A stretch of DNA of 46,586 bases from Lachnospiraceae bacterium UBA3732 (GCA_002372545.1 DFHD01000065.1:5094-51679); one strand, 5' to 3'; shown: positions 23,863 to 32,527, counted from the first letter of the stretch. Notes: generated by a model from the sequence alone, not told the origin. Translations and numbers: made by a program.

Positions 23863-25124
23863 GAGATTGGCTGCTGAAAACTAAGAATATCAGCCGGGAT
23901 GCTTTTTTCTGGAATGCCTTTTCTGCCATCATGAACTCTTTCCAGACCATGGTGCTTCTGCTCGTGGTGACCAACACAGGAACGGACAGCGACAGCGCAT
24001 GGTTTGTTATGGCCTATGCAGTCGGAAATCTGATGCTGCATGTGGGAAAATACGGCGTTCGCCAGTTCCAGGTAACGGACACGGATGAACGGTATTCCTT
24101 CCGGGAGTACCGCCTGGCCAGGGTGGTCTCCATGGTTCTGATGGCGGGCAGCACAGCGGCCTTTCTCCTTTACGGAATGATCTTCCGGGATTATCCGGCA
24201 GGAAAGACGGCTGCCATCCTTCTGGTCACGCTTCTGAAGGGGATAGAGGCCTGGGAGGACGTTTATCACGGAAGAATGCAGCAAAAGGGAAGGCTGGATA
24301 CGGCAGGCAGGATCCTGGGAATCAGGCTGTTTTTATTCCTGTTGCTCTTTTCCGGCCTTTTTCTCATCACAAAGAGGCTGGTGCTGACCCTTCTGGTATC
24401 GGTGACAGCGGAGGCGCTCCTTTCCTTTATCATGAACAGGAGCGTGATCGGTGCTTTCCGTGACGAAAAGGAAAAGCGGGAGCTTTCCCGGGTAAAACAG
24501 GGAGCGGTGGGTATCCTTCGGGATTGTTTCCCCCTGGCCGTATCCATGTGCCTCAATATGTATATTGCCAATGCGCCGAAATATACCATTGATGCAGTGG
24601 TATCCGACGATACCCAGACAGCCTTTAATGTTGTTTTCATGCCGGTGTTCGTGATCGCCCTGATGGCCAACTTTATTTACCAGCCGGTACTGAAAAAAAT
24701 GGGTGAATTATGGAATGGCGGAAAAACGGATATTTTCCGCAGCAGGGTCAGAAAGCTCTTTCTGATGACGGTGCTCCTGGACCTTGTGCTGACGGCCGTG
24801 GGAGGGCTGATCGGTATTCCGGTTCTGGAACTGATTTACGGCGTATCCCTTTCCGAATTCAGAGGAATACTGATCCTGTTCCTTCTGGCAGGCGGTGTGA
24901 TCGCTCTGCAGAATCTGATGATCCTGGTGATCACCACCCTGAGAATGCAGAGGTATATGATATTCGGTTATGCGGGAACTGCGCTGATCTATTTTTTCAC
25001 GGACAGCCTTGTGCTGGGACAGGACAGGTTTTTCAGACTGGTCCTCTATTATGAGATACTGATGGCCGTGCTGCTCGGATACTGTATCCTTCTTTACATA
25101 AAGGGGCTGAAGCGTTCCGGTTAG
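23859..25124 (+). CDS. Wzx-like polysaccharide/lipid-linked sugar flippase
   Basis: A 421-residue membrane protein with 12 or so helices and the general pattern of MOP-superfamily Wzx/polysaccharide biosynthesis proteins: an N-terminal SRDAFFWNAFSAIMNSFQTM region and a central amphipathic NAPKYTIDAVVSDDTQTAFN segment, a typical Wzx landmark. It would flip an undecaprenyl-linked sugar or oligosaccharide to the outer face. It overlaps the GT2 gene by 4 bp. In the usual three-component systems this step is done by a small GtrA-type protein, which is not visible here. 151 bp follow before the next gene. Confidence 0.8.
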   Translation: MRDWLLKTKNISRDAFFWNAFSAIMNSFQTMVLLLVVTNTGTDSDSAWFVMAYAVGNLMLHVGKYGVRQFQVTDTDERYSFREYRLARVVSMVLMAGSTAAFLLYGMIFRDYPAGKTAAILLVTLLKGIEAWEDVYHGRMQQKGRLDTAGRILGIRLFLFLLLFSGLFLITKRLVLTLLVSVTAEALLSFIMNRSVIGAFRDEKEKRELSRVKQGAVGILRDCFPLAVSMCLNMYIANAPKYTIDAVVSDDTQTAFNVVFMPVFVIALMANFIYQPVLKKMGELWNGGKTDIFRSRVRKLFLMTVLLDLVLTAVGGLIGIPVLELIYGVSLSEFRGILILFLLAGGVIALQNLMILVITTLRMQRYMIFGYAGTALIYFFTDSLVLGQDRFFRLVLYYEILMAVLLGYCILLYIKGLKRSG

Positions 25125-25275
25125 TGTATGTTTTCGGAAACGCCGGGCGCCGGCATTCACCGCGTCAGTCGGATATTATGCAAAAGATGCATTAACCCCG
25201 ATGTCCGGCCTGTTATTAAGATCAGTATAATGACAAAAGACCCGACATACAGAATTTACGGAGGAAACGGAGAGC

Positions 25276-26295
25276 TTGGATCAGGAAAAAAGAAAAAGAG
25301 AAGAGGAAAAGCTGGATGCCATGAAGGAGGAGCTCCGGGGAAAGCATGTCCTCTTTGTTACGACAAAGAATCTGGATTATCTCCGGAATACCCAGGAGAT
25401 CCGGTGGCTGGAGGAAGCTGCGAAAAAGGTAACGGTATGGGGAAGCAAAAGCTCCTCCTACGTGAAGCGGCTGCTGAAGCTTTATCCGAAATTGCTTTTC
25501 TCCCCGCTGAAAAAATATGATGCGGCATTTTTCGGCTTTTCACCCCAGCTGGTTCTTCCCTTTTTCGGCTGGCGGTTCCGGAAAAAGAAGGTATTTGAGG
25601 ATTTCTTTATCTCTGTTTACGACACCATGGTCTGCGACCGGCAGAAGTTTAAAAAGGGAAGCCTCCGGGCGGGGCTCACCAGATGGCTGGATAAGAAGAC
25701 TCTCCGCCGGGCGGATGGCGTGATCACGGATACCATGGCGCACGCAGACTTTTTCTCTTCGGAATTCGGCGTGCCAAGGGAAAGGCTGGCAACGCTCTAC
25801 ATTACCGGAGATGAAGCGATTTATTACCCCAGACCGCAGAAAAAGCCGCCAAAATATAAGGATCAGTTCATTGTATTATATTTCGGTTCCATCCTTCCCC
25901 TTCAGGGAGTGGAGGTGATCGGGGAGGCCATGAGCCGGTTTGCCGGGGATGAGAGGATCCGTTTCCTGTTCATCGGGCCGGTGGATAAGAAGGTCAGTCT
26001 TCCGAAACAGGATAATATCACGTATATCAGCTGGCTCAGCCAGGAAAAGCTTGCGGATTATATTGCCGCAGCGGATCTCTGTCTGGCCGGACATTTCAAT
26101 AAAGAGATCATGAAGGCTCAACGGACAATACCCGGAAAGGCGATGATCTACGAAACCATGCAGAAACCTATGATCCTGGGAGATGGACCGGCCAACCGGG
26201 AATACTTCCGGGAGGATGAAAAACATACCTTTGTTCCCATGGGGGACGGAGAGGCTTTGGCCCGGGCTATCCGGGAGCGCATGCAGCACAACTGA
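25276..26295 (+). CDS. GT-B fold glycosyltransferase (GT4-like)
   Basis: A 339-residue putative glycosyltransferase with two Rossmann-like halves. The N-terminal half includes the block FEDFFISVYDTMVCDR; the C-terminal half has FIVLYFGSILPLQGVEVI, IRFLFIGP, ISWLSQEKLADYIAAADLCLAG and KAMIYETMQKPMILGD, typical of GT1/GT4 donor-binding domains. The start is TTG 25276 behind GGAGAG; ATG 25321 is an alternative with a more distant binding site. The 151-bp gap upstream contains an isolated TATAAT at 25226-25231 without a convincing -35, so separate transcription is possible but unproven. Confidence 0.82.
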   Translation: MDQEKRKREEEKLDAMKEELRGKHVLFVTTKNLDYLRNTQEIRWLEEAAKKVTVWGSKSSSYVKRLLKLYPKLLFSPLKKYDAAFFGFSPQLVLPFFGWRFRKKKVFEDFFISVYDTMVCDRQKFKKGSLRAGLTRWLDKKTLRRADGVITDTMAHADFFSSEFGVPRERLATLYITGDEAIYYPRPQKKPPKYKDQFIVLYFGSILPLQGVEVIGEAMSRFAGDERIRFLFIGPVDKKVSLPKQDNITYISWLSQEKLADYIAAADLCLAGHFNKEIMKAQRTIPGKAMIYETMQKPMILGDGPANREYFREDEKHTFVPMGDGEALARAIRERMQHN

Positions 26296-26366
26296 AGAAG
26301 CGGAGCTGCGGCGCTTAAGGAAATGGACATAGCGGAACTGCTGAAACGACGGAAAGGAGGCAAACT

Positions 26367-29249
26367 ATGCGTAAATGGAAAAAAAGAGGACTGGCACTAT
26401 TGATGAGTGTCCTTCTGGGGGTAAGTTTGCTCTCTGCACCGGCAAAGGCTGCCCAAAATGTGGAGGCGGACAGCCTTCTGGATCCCAACCGTGAGGAATA
26501 TAGTCTGGCGGAAAGCTTTATCACCACGTATGAAAATGGAAGGATGGGCGCGAGTGACTATTTTTCACAGGCTCTTCCGGCGTCCGATCATGTAGACGGG
26601 ACCATGGCGGATTTTGTAGCTTCTGCGGACCAGACAGACCCGGAGAAGCAAACGGATCCCAATGACCAGACAGACCCGGAGAAGCAAACGGATCCCAATG
26701 ACCAGACAGACCCGAAGGAATCAACAGATCCAACAGGTCCGGATGAGACAGAAAAGAAGTATCCGACCGTGAACGGGATATCCGTTGAAGTGATCAACAT
26801 CGCGGATTATGCCGAGCCGAAGGATAATCTGGGCAGTGTTGACCGTACCGGAAAAACGGATGTTAGTTATACACTGTCCCAGATCATGCAGCTCAGCACG
26901 AACCGGAGATATGCGGATCAGGATACGGAGAGATGGACGCTTCTTTATTTCCCGGCAGGCACGTATCTTTTTGAGGATATTTTCTGGATCCCCAGCCATA
27001 CCTGGATCTATCTGGAGGAGGGCGCTGTTTTTCAGAGGGGAAACCCGGAAATCCCGCTGGCTAAGAGCGTTGCCCTTGGCGAAAGGGGGGATTTTGACAA
27101 TTCTCTGACCATCGGATGGCATGACTGCTTTTCCGGTATTGTGCTGGAGGGCGGAACCTGGGATGGCGGAAACGATCAGAAGACCGACGGTGAAGCTTAT
27201 GCCAATCTGGTGATCCTGACCCATGGTCAGAATGTGGTTGTGCGGAATGCGGTTTTTCAGTACTGCATCGAGCATATGCTGAATCTTTCCGGAGACGCGA
27301 ATGTTCTGGTGGAAAACTGCCGGTTTGCGCATATGCCTGAATATACGGGGAACAGCAGAAAATATTACGGAAACGCACAGACTGAGGAGGAAAAGGCAGC
27401 CATCCGGATGTATACCGAAGCCATTCATCTGGATTACGTGAATGAGGAGGGAGAGCCCGGCAATCTGTACGACGGGGCACCTTGCGAAAACTGTACGGTT
27501 CGGAACTGCAGCTTCACAGATTGTCAGCGGGGTGTGGGAACGCATCATGTGATCAGCACGAACCAGGGGGATCCGGCCTATGCGCCCAGCCGCGCCAACC
27601 GGTTCACCTTTGAAAATAATTCCTTTTCCGGTATGCGATCCGAACCCTATTCGCTGTTCAGCTTCGACAACGTGGTGATCGCGGATTCCAGTTCGGACGG
27701 ACACCGGTTTTTTGAGGAGGGTATTGACTGTCACTCCGTTCTGGTGCTGAATAATACCGTGTCGAACGCAAAGGATAAGGATATCATCTTTTCGGACAGC
27801 GATAAGATCGTGGTTTCCGGCCTGGTCCAGACCAGTACAAATACCACGCAGCCGGCCATGTACTTTGTCAATGTAAAAAAATCGGTGATCGAAAACTGCT
27901 GCATCGTGAAGTCCGGCGGAACGGGGATATCGCTATGGTCCTCGGAGAATATTTATGTAAACAAAAACACTGTTGGTCATACAGCACTAAGCATGATTTT
28001 TCTGCGTGACAGCAGATATGTGACGGTCAGAGAAAACCAACTGTCTGATGGGGGACACTACGGGATCCAGTGTATTGGCGGAAGCGATAATCTGATCCTG
28101 GGGAATGTGCTGCAGAATCTGGGCTATAACGGGATCTGTATACAGGGCAGCGCGGCGGAAGTGACGCAGACGGATATCTATTATAATTCCGTAACAAACT
28201 CAGTGGGACGGGGCATTTCTATGGAATATGCCAGCGGAAAGATCCGGGGCAACATCATAGATACGGTAACAGATGAAGCAGACGGCACAAAGTCCAACGG
28301 CATGATGATCATCGGCTCAGGTACCAGATCGGAACGCGTCAGTGTGGAGAATAATTATATCCGGACATGTACCAATACAGGTGTCCGGGCCAGAAATCTG
28401 GTCAACGCCGCGATCAGGGACAACCGTGTTTCCGGAACAAAAGGGACCGGCATGCATATTACGGACTGTTCCTATTCGGAGATCCGGAATAATGTGGTGG
28501 TGAACGACAGCGGGGCGTGGACTGCTATACAGATCCAGGGACTGGAGGCCTGTCAGATAACAGATAATCAGGCGGTCGGCGGGAAGAACGCCGTGATCCA
28601 GACCGGCGGAGAAAAGAATGTAGTCATACCGGGCAATACGGTCACCTCCTGGTATTTCAGTGACATAAAGCAGAGTGGCTGGAAGTATCCCGGCGTACTT
28701 TTCTGCAAGACCTTCGGCAATATTATTGCCGGCGGTACCAACGGAAAACTGAATCCTGCCGGAGAAAACGTATCCCGCAGGGATTTTGCCCTAATCCTGT
28801 ATAATATGATGGGATCACCGGACGTGAAAGGGGACTATCCTTTTGCGGATGCGGCCGGTTATGCTAAGACTGCGGTGACCTGGGCCAGCCAGGCGGGCGT
28901 GGTCAGCGGATATACAGATGGTACCTTCGGGGTAAAGAATAACCTGAAGCGGTATGAGCTTGCGCTGATGCTGTACCGCATGGTCAGCCGGCTTGGGCTG
29001 GATACCTCTGCCCGCGGCGATCTGACTGTCTTTACGGATGTGACAAAGGATTTTCTGACGCTGGATAAATATGCGGCGCAGCGGGAGGCGCTTTCCTGGG
29101 CTATAGGAACAGGGATCATAGCCGGCACGAACGGAAAGCTGGACCGGAGCGGAACAGCAACCCGTGTGCAGTGCGCGGCCATGATCTCCCGGCTGGTGAC
29201 GGCTTATCCCGAGCTGGCAGGGTATTTCCTGGAGTTTGAGACGCAGTAA
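26367..29249 (+). CDS. Secreted SLH-anchored parallel beta-helix protein
   Basis: A 960-residue surface protein. A signal peptide (RKWKKRG, then a hydrophobic core ending SAPAKAA) is followed by a linker with DQTDPEKQTDPN repeats (about 88-125). A long parallel beta-helix region (about 135-770) has many NosD/pectate-lyase-like turns such as VVVRNAVFQYC, VTVRENQLSDG and ISMEYASGKIRGN. Three C-terminal SLH modules (about 785-955) carry GGTNGKLNP, SGYTDGTF and AGTNGKL. SLH modules bind pyruvylated secondary wall polymers. The helix may bind or cleave a polysaccharide; no catalytic residues were identified. AAAGGAGG precedes the ATG. Its place in a glycan locus suggests it acts on, or is anchored by, that glycan. 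Confidence 0.88.
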   Translation: MRKWKKRGLALLMSVLLGVSLLSAPAKAAQNVEADSLLDPNREEYSLAESFITTYENGRMGASDYFSQALPASDHVDGTMADFVASADQTDPEKQTDPNDQTDPEKQTDPNDQTDPKESTDPTGPDETEKKYPTVNGISVEVINIADYAEPKDNLGSVDRTGKTDVSYTLSQIMQLSTNRRYADQDTERWTLLYFPAGTYLFEDIFWIPSHTWIYLEEGAVFQRGNPEIPLAKSVALGERGDFDNSLTIGWHDCFSGIVLEGGTWDGGNDQKTDGEAYANLVILTHGQNVVVRNAVFQYCIEHMLNLSGDANVLVENCRFAHMPEYTGNSRKYYGNAQTEEEKAAIRMYTEAIHLDYVNEEGEPGNLYDGAPCENCTVRNCSFTDCQRGVGTHHVISTNQGDPAYAPSRANRFTFENNSFSGMRSEPYSLFSFDNVVIADSSSDGHRFFEEGIDCHSVLVLNNTVSNAKDKDIIFSDSDKIVVSGLVQTSTNTTQPAMYFVNVKKSVIENCCIVKSGGTGISLWSSENIYVNKNTVGHTALSMIFLRDSRYVTVRENQLSDGGHYGIQCIGGSDNLILGNVLQNLGYNGICIQGSAAEVTQTDIYYNSVTNSVGRGISMEYASGKIRGNIIDTVTDEADGTKSNGMMIIGSGTRSERVSVENNYIRTCTNTGVRARNLVNAAIRDNRVSGTKGTGMHITDCSYSEIRNNVVVNDSGAWTAIQIQGLEACQITDNQAVGGKNAVIQTGGEKNVVIPGNTVTSWYFSDIKQSGWKYPGVLFCKTFGNIIAGGTNGKLNPAGENVSRRDFALILYNMMGSPDVKGDYPFADAAGYAKTAVTWASQAGVVSGYTDGTFGVKNNLKRYELALMLYRMVSRLGLDTSARGDLTVFTDVTKDFLTLDKYAAQREALSWAIGTGIIAGTNGKLDRSGTATRVQCAAMISRLVTAYPELAGYFLEFETQ
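26628..26735 (+). repeat. 36-bp coding tandem repeat in the SLH protein linker
   Basis: Two identical 36-bp units (26628-26663 and 26664-26699) and a degenerate third (26700-26735) encode DQTDPEKQTDPN-type repeats. Identity at DNA level suggests recent duplication and possible length variation of the linker. Confidence 0.9.
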
Positions 29250-29309
29250 CGGAAAGCGGCCGGCAGGCTGCGAAAGCATACCGGAATAAAAAACGGAAAC
29301 GGGAGATGT

Positions 29310-30392
29310 ATGGATCAGTACACAGCAGCATTCATTGCTTTTTTCCTATATCTTTATATGTATTACCTCTTCGGAGCAGCCGCATCCCGGCTGCTCCGGT
29401 TAAAAAATGATCCGTTGGACCAGCTGCTTTACGGCATGTTTGTCTACGCGTTCATTTTCTTTTTGTATGTCATGCCCATGAAATTCCATTACGTGAAGGT
29501 GGATACCATCGGGCGGATCTGGGCTGTATTTCTCGCAATAGCGGCGGTAACGATCCATATCACTATGCGGAAGTATCTGGCAGAGGGATGGAGGAATCTC
29601 GGCCGGAGCCTGCGGGAACATAAGGGAAGCAGCATCGTGGTGTTTTTGTTTACCATGCTGCAGATGACCTTCACGGAAATGTACGGGCGGCTGTACGGCG
29701 GTTATAACCAGACCTGGTTCATCGGGATCGTATCCAACGGCGCAGACTATAACGTGCTGGGTGTGCATGATCCCTCTTCCGGCCTGTTGATGGAGGGCTT
29801 TACCAGCGCCCGGTATCTTTGTACTTTTCTGGATCACAGCTCGGTGATGTGCAGGCTGCTGCACATGAATGCCATGGTGGAGGTCCGGACGGTCCTTACG
29901 GCGATCTTTGTGATCTTCCAGAATATCGTTCTCTGGAAGCTCTGTCTGATGCTGGCGAAGGGAAAGCGGGATTCGGCACTGTTCGGTTTCTTTCTTTGCT
30001 GGGCATTGAAAAACATCATGGTCTATTCCCAGCTTCTTCCCGGATTTTATACCTATTTCCGGACCTATGAGGGAAAGGGCCTGGTGGCCAATGTTTCTAT
30101 TCCCCTGATGATGCTCCTGATGTGGAAGATGCATCAGGAACCGGAAAAAACAGAGAATCTATGGTATTCCGTTTTTACTCTGGCAGGGTCCATGACCTAT
30201 TCCCTGTCCATGATGTTCAGTTATCCCTTTTTGCTGGCGGCCTCGCTGCCGTTTATGCTGATCCGGAAGGAGAAAAAAAAGCGGATGCTGCTGTATGTGC
30301 TGGTCCTTGGGCTGATCGCAGCGGCCTATCTGACTGTGTATACCCTGGGACTCAAGGGCAAACTGGACTTATCGATCCACTATAAGGGCTGA
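29310..30392 (+). CDS. Multi-spanning membrane protein, unknown function (possible N-terminal half)
   Basis: A 360-residue protein with about eight to ten hydrophobic segments and few long loops. One loop after the fourth helix carries YNQTWFIGIVSNGADYNVLGVHDP in two parts near residue 135. The shape resembles GT-C-like or DUF6077-type membrane proteins of Clostridia, but I cannot confirm the family. It ends at TGA 30390-30392 soon after a membrane helix; the following gene, in another frame, continues with membrane helices and a soluble domain, so the two may be halves of one ancestral protein. GGGAGATGT gives a modest binding site for ATG 29310. Confidence 0.6.
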   Translation: MDQYTAAFIAFFLYLYMYYLFGAAASRLLRLKNDPLDQLLYGMFVYAFIFFLYVMPMKFHYVKVDTIGRIWAVFLAIAAVTIHITMRKYLAEGWRNLGRSLREHKGSSIVVFLFTMLQMTFTEMYGRLYGGYNQTWFIGIVSNGADYNVLGVHDPSSGLLMEGFTSARYLCTFLDHSSVMCRLLHMNAMVEVRTVLTAIFVIFQNIVLWKLCLMLAKGKRDSALFGFFLCWALKNIMVYSQLLPGFYTYFRTYEGKGLVANVSIPLMMLLMWKMHQEPEKTENLWYSVFTLAGSMTYSLSMMFSYPFLLAASLPFMLIRKEKKKRMLLYVLVLGLIAAAYLTVYTLGLKGKLDLSIHYKG

Positions 30393-30432
30393 AAATAAAA
30401 TGGCCGCGTAAGGCGGTGAAAGGAGAAACGCG

Positions 30433-31308
30433 ATGCATTTTCCTCCGTCGGAGCATCCCGGAAATGAATATTTTTGGCATACCCTGCGGGTATATCTGGA
30501 CACGTTTTCGCCGGCTGTGAAGATCATCCTGGCAGGTTATGTTTTGCTGCTCATTCTGGTGCTGATCCGGGGAGGCGCAAAGGAACGGCTGTTTTATGTT
30601 GGCATAACAGTCCTGCTGATCCCGGTGGCCCTGAATCCCTGGACCGCCTGGTATCTGGTGGAGCATTTTAATTTTTCCGAGCGGTATTTCCGGCTGTTCT
30701 GGATGATCCCCGTAGTGATGCTGTATGCCCATGCCGGAATCCTGCTTTACCAAAAACTGCCGAAGCCGGGGAAGGCCGTGCTCTGGATGCTTCTGGGCGG
30801 TCTTTCACTTTTGGGCCTTCTGACCGTCCGGTCGAAATCAGTGGGACTTTACCATGGGACAGGGGAACAGAAACCGTTGGAGATCGTGGATAATATCTAT
30901 AAGGCCGAGGATGATGTGGTGCAGGCCTGTGATATCATCAATAGTGACAGCGACCCCTCGACCATGCGGTATGTGATCTATGATTCCAAGTTTTATATCG
31001 AGGCAAGAGCCTACTGCGGCTCCATCGTGGCTATCCTGGTCCCCTTTTTTACCTATGACTGGAAGGATCTGGATACGGCGATCGAGGAGGGGCAGTGGCG
31101 GTCAGCTCTCCGGTCGATCTATACCGGCAGAGAGGGCGCCTGTGCGTTGCATCCGCTGAACGGAGAAACGCTCCGGATGGTGGCTGACCGGGCTAACTGC
31201 GACTATGTGGTTCTGGAAAAGACCAATCCGCATTACGCGCTCTGGGTGGAGAATTATCCGGTGATCGGTATTACGGAACGGTATATTGTTTTGAAAATCC
31301 ATGAGTAG
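30433..31308 (+). CDS. Membrane protein with C-terminal soluble domain (possible C-terminal half)
   Basis: A 291-residue protein with about four N-terminal hydrophobic segments (including KIILAGYVLLLILVLI and FRLFWMIPVVMLYAHAGI) and a soluble, probably extracytoplasmic domain (about 150-291) with YVIYDSKFYIEARAYCG and CDYVVLEKTNPHY. It starts at ATG 30433 behind AAAGGAGA and is separated from the previous ORF by 40 bp and a frame change; its own frame is closed by TAA at 30409-30411. The soluble part looks like the end of GT-C-type membrane proteins. Its last codons begin the 19-bp tandem repeat that fills the gap to the acyltransferase gene. Confidence 0.6.
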   Translation: MHFPPSEHPGNEYFWHTLRVYLDTFSPAVKIILAGYVLLLILVLIRGGAKERLFYVGITVLLIPVALNPWTAWYLVEHFNFSERYFRLFWMIPVVMLYAHAGILLYQKLPKPGKAVLWMLLGGLSLLGLLTVRSKSVGLYHGTGEQKPLEIVDNIYKAEDDVVQACDIINSDSDPSTMRYVIYDSKFYIEARAYCGSIVAILVPFFTYDWKDLDTAIEEGQWRSALRSIYTGREGACALHPLNGETLRMVADRANCDYVVLEKTNPHYALWVENYPVIGITERYIVLKIHE

Positions 31309-31433
31309 TTCGAAAGTGCGGGGGTAATTCGAAAACGCATGAGTAATTCGGAAATGCATGAGTAATTCGAAAATGCATGAGTAATTCGAAAATGCATGAG
31401 CGGCATGGAAATGCATGAGCAGATGGAAAAAGA
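31301..31433 (+). repeat. 19-bp tandem repeat, 7 units, between two surface genes
   Basis: Seven contiguous 19-bp units start at 31301, 31320, 31339, 31358, 31377, 31396 and 31415. The consensus is atgagtaattcgaaaatgc; units 4 and 5 are identical. The first unit contains the stop codon (TAG 31306-31308) of the upstream gene and the last runs into the leader of the acyltransferase gene at 31454. 19 is not a multiple of three. Confidence 0.93.
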
Positions 31434-31453
31434 AAGGCGGAATCAGGAAGCTT

Positions 31454-32527
31454 ATGGCGGGTGCAAAGGGAAAAGAAAGGATTGAGTGGCTGGATACCCT
31501 GCGGGGACTGGCCGTTCTCATCGTATATCTTGCGCACGTGATGTCCCGGTATCCCCGGACCGTGGGTTATTCCCACGGCGTGGGGAAGATGGGCGTCTGG
31601 CTTTTTATGGTATCCGCCGGATTTCTGCTGTATTACCGGAGCAGTGCGCCGTATCGCGGTGGGGACGCAGGAGACAGCACTACCTGCAGAAGGGCTTCGG
31701 AGGATAGTGCAGACGGTGGCTCTGTATCCCGGGACAGTTTGGCCGGCTGGATAGCATCCTTCTATATCCGCAGGTTCTTTCGTCTTTTTCCCTGCCTTGT
31801 TTTCGGGGCGCTCCTCACCTTCAGGGAAGATGCTCTGCACCAGACAAAAACTTTTATTCTGACAATCCTCTTTCTCCGCGGACCGGCGCATCTCTGGTAT
31901 GTGCCCGTTGTTGCCGGCTTTTATCTGCTGGCGCCTTTCCTTCTCTTACTCAGGGATAAGATCAGAAATGACAGGCGCCTTTTTATTATTATTCTGCTGG
32001 CCGGAACTCTGCTGGCAGTGGCTTTTCCCTATACTCGCTATCCGGAAAACAGCATTGATCCGCTATGGTATTATCCGGTATTTCTGATGGGATGTCTTGC
32101 GGCGCTGATCCCGGTACGAAAAAAGGCGGCCGGATGGGATGCGGCTGCGCTGGTGCTTTTCGCAGGTCTCGTTATGCTGACGCCATCAGTCATGTGCGGC
32201 GTTTTCGGTTTTAAGGATCAGCGTTTCCTGCCAAATAAATATCTGCTCATCGGCGGAATATGGACCGGCATCATTCTGTGTATCTTGCGGGGAAAAATCT
32301 GGGAAAGGCTGCTTTCCGGGCTAAAGCCTCTGCAGCTTCTCTCCCGGATCAGCTATCCCTTTTATCTCGTGCATTACCCCGTGATCTATATACTGAAGAA
32401 ATATTGGGAGCTTTCCGGACAGGTCATGCTCGCAGCAGCCTTCGGGATTTCCCTCATTCTTTCCCTTCTGCTGCATTTTCTGGTGGAAAGACCCTGCACC
32501 CGGCTGGGTACCGGGCTGAGTCAGTGA
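31454..32527 (+). CDS. Acyltransferase 3 family membrane protein (OafA-like)
   Basis: A 357-residue membrane protein with about ten helices. The N-terminal ERIEWLDTLRGLAVLIVYLAH carries the catalytic-type His of acyltransferase-3 proteins; FRLFPCLVFGALL and a C-terminal YPFYLVHYPVIY block also fit. Such proteins acetylate sugars of surface polysaccharides or peptidoglycan. A low-complexity polar stretch (about 70-95) interrupts the loop after the second helix. The start chosen is ATG 31454 with AGGAAG (31445-31450); the ATG at 31415 lies in the repeat without a binding site. This is the last gene of the polysaccharide locus; rsmB follows 44 bp on. Confidence 0.88.
   Translation: MAGAKGKERIEWLDTLRGLAVLIVYLAHVMSRYPRTVGYSHGVGKMGVWLFMVSAGFLLYYRSSAPYRGGDAGDSTTCRRASEDSADGGSVSRDSLAGWIASFYIRRFFRLFPCLVFGALLTFREDALHQTKTFILTILFLRGPAHLWYVPVVAGFYLLAPFLLLLRDKIRNDRRLFIIILLAGTLLAVAFPYTRYPENSIDPLWYYPVFLMGCLAALIPVRKKAAGWDAAALVLFAGLVMLTPSVMCGVFGFKDQRFLPNKYLLIGGIWTGIILCILRGKIWERLLSGLKPLQLLSRISYPFYLVHYPVIYILKKYWELSGQVMLAAAFGISLILSLLLHFLVERPCTRLGTGLSQ

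Noticed and set aside
25226..25231. TATAAT as a promoter for the GT at 25276
   Set aside because: No acceptable -35 at 16-18 bp and no TGn extension; probably chance in AT-rich DNA.
31271..31891. Minus-strand open frame with repeated His/Phe/Leu peptide
   Set aside because: It is produced by reading the 19-bp repeat in reverse; the unit is not a multiple of three and the frame continues antisense to the acyltransferase gene.
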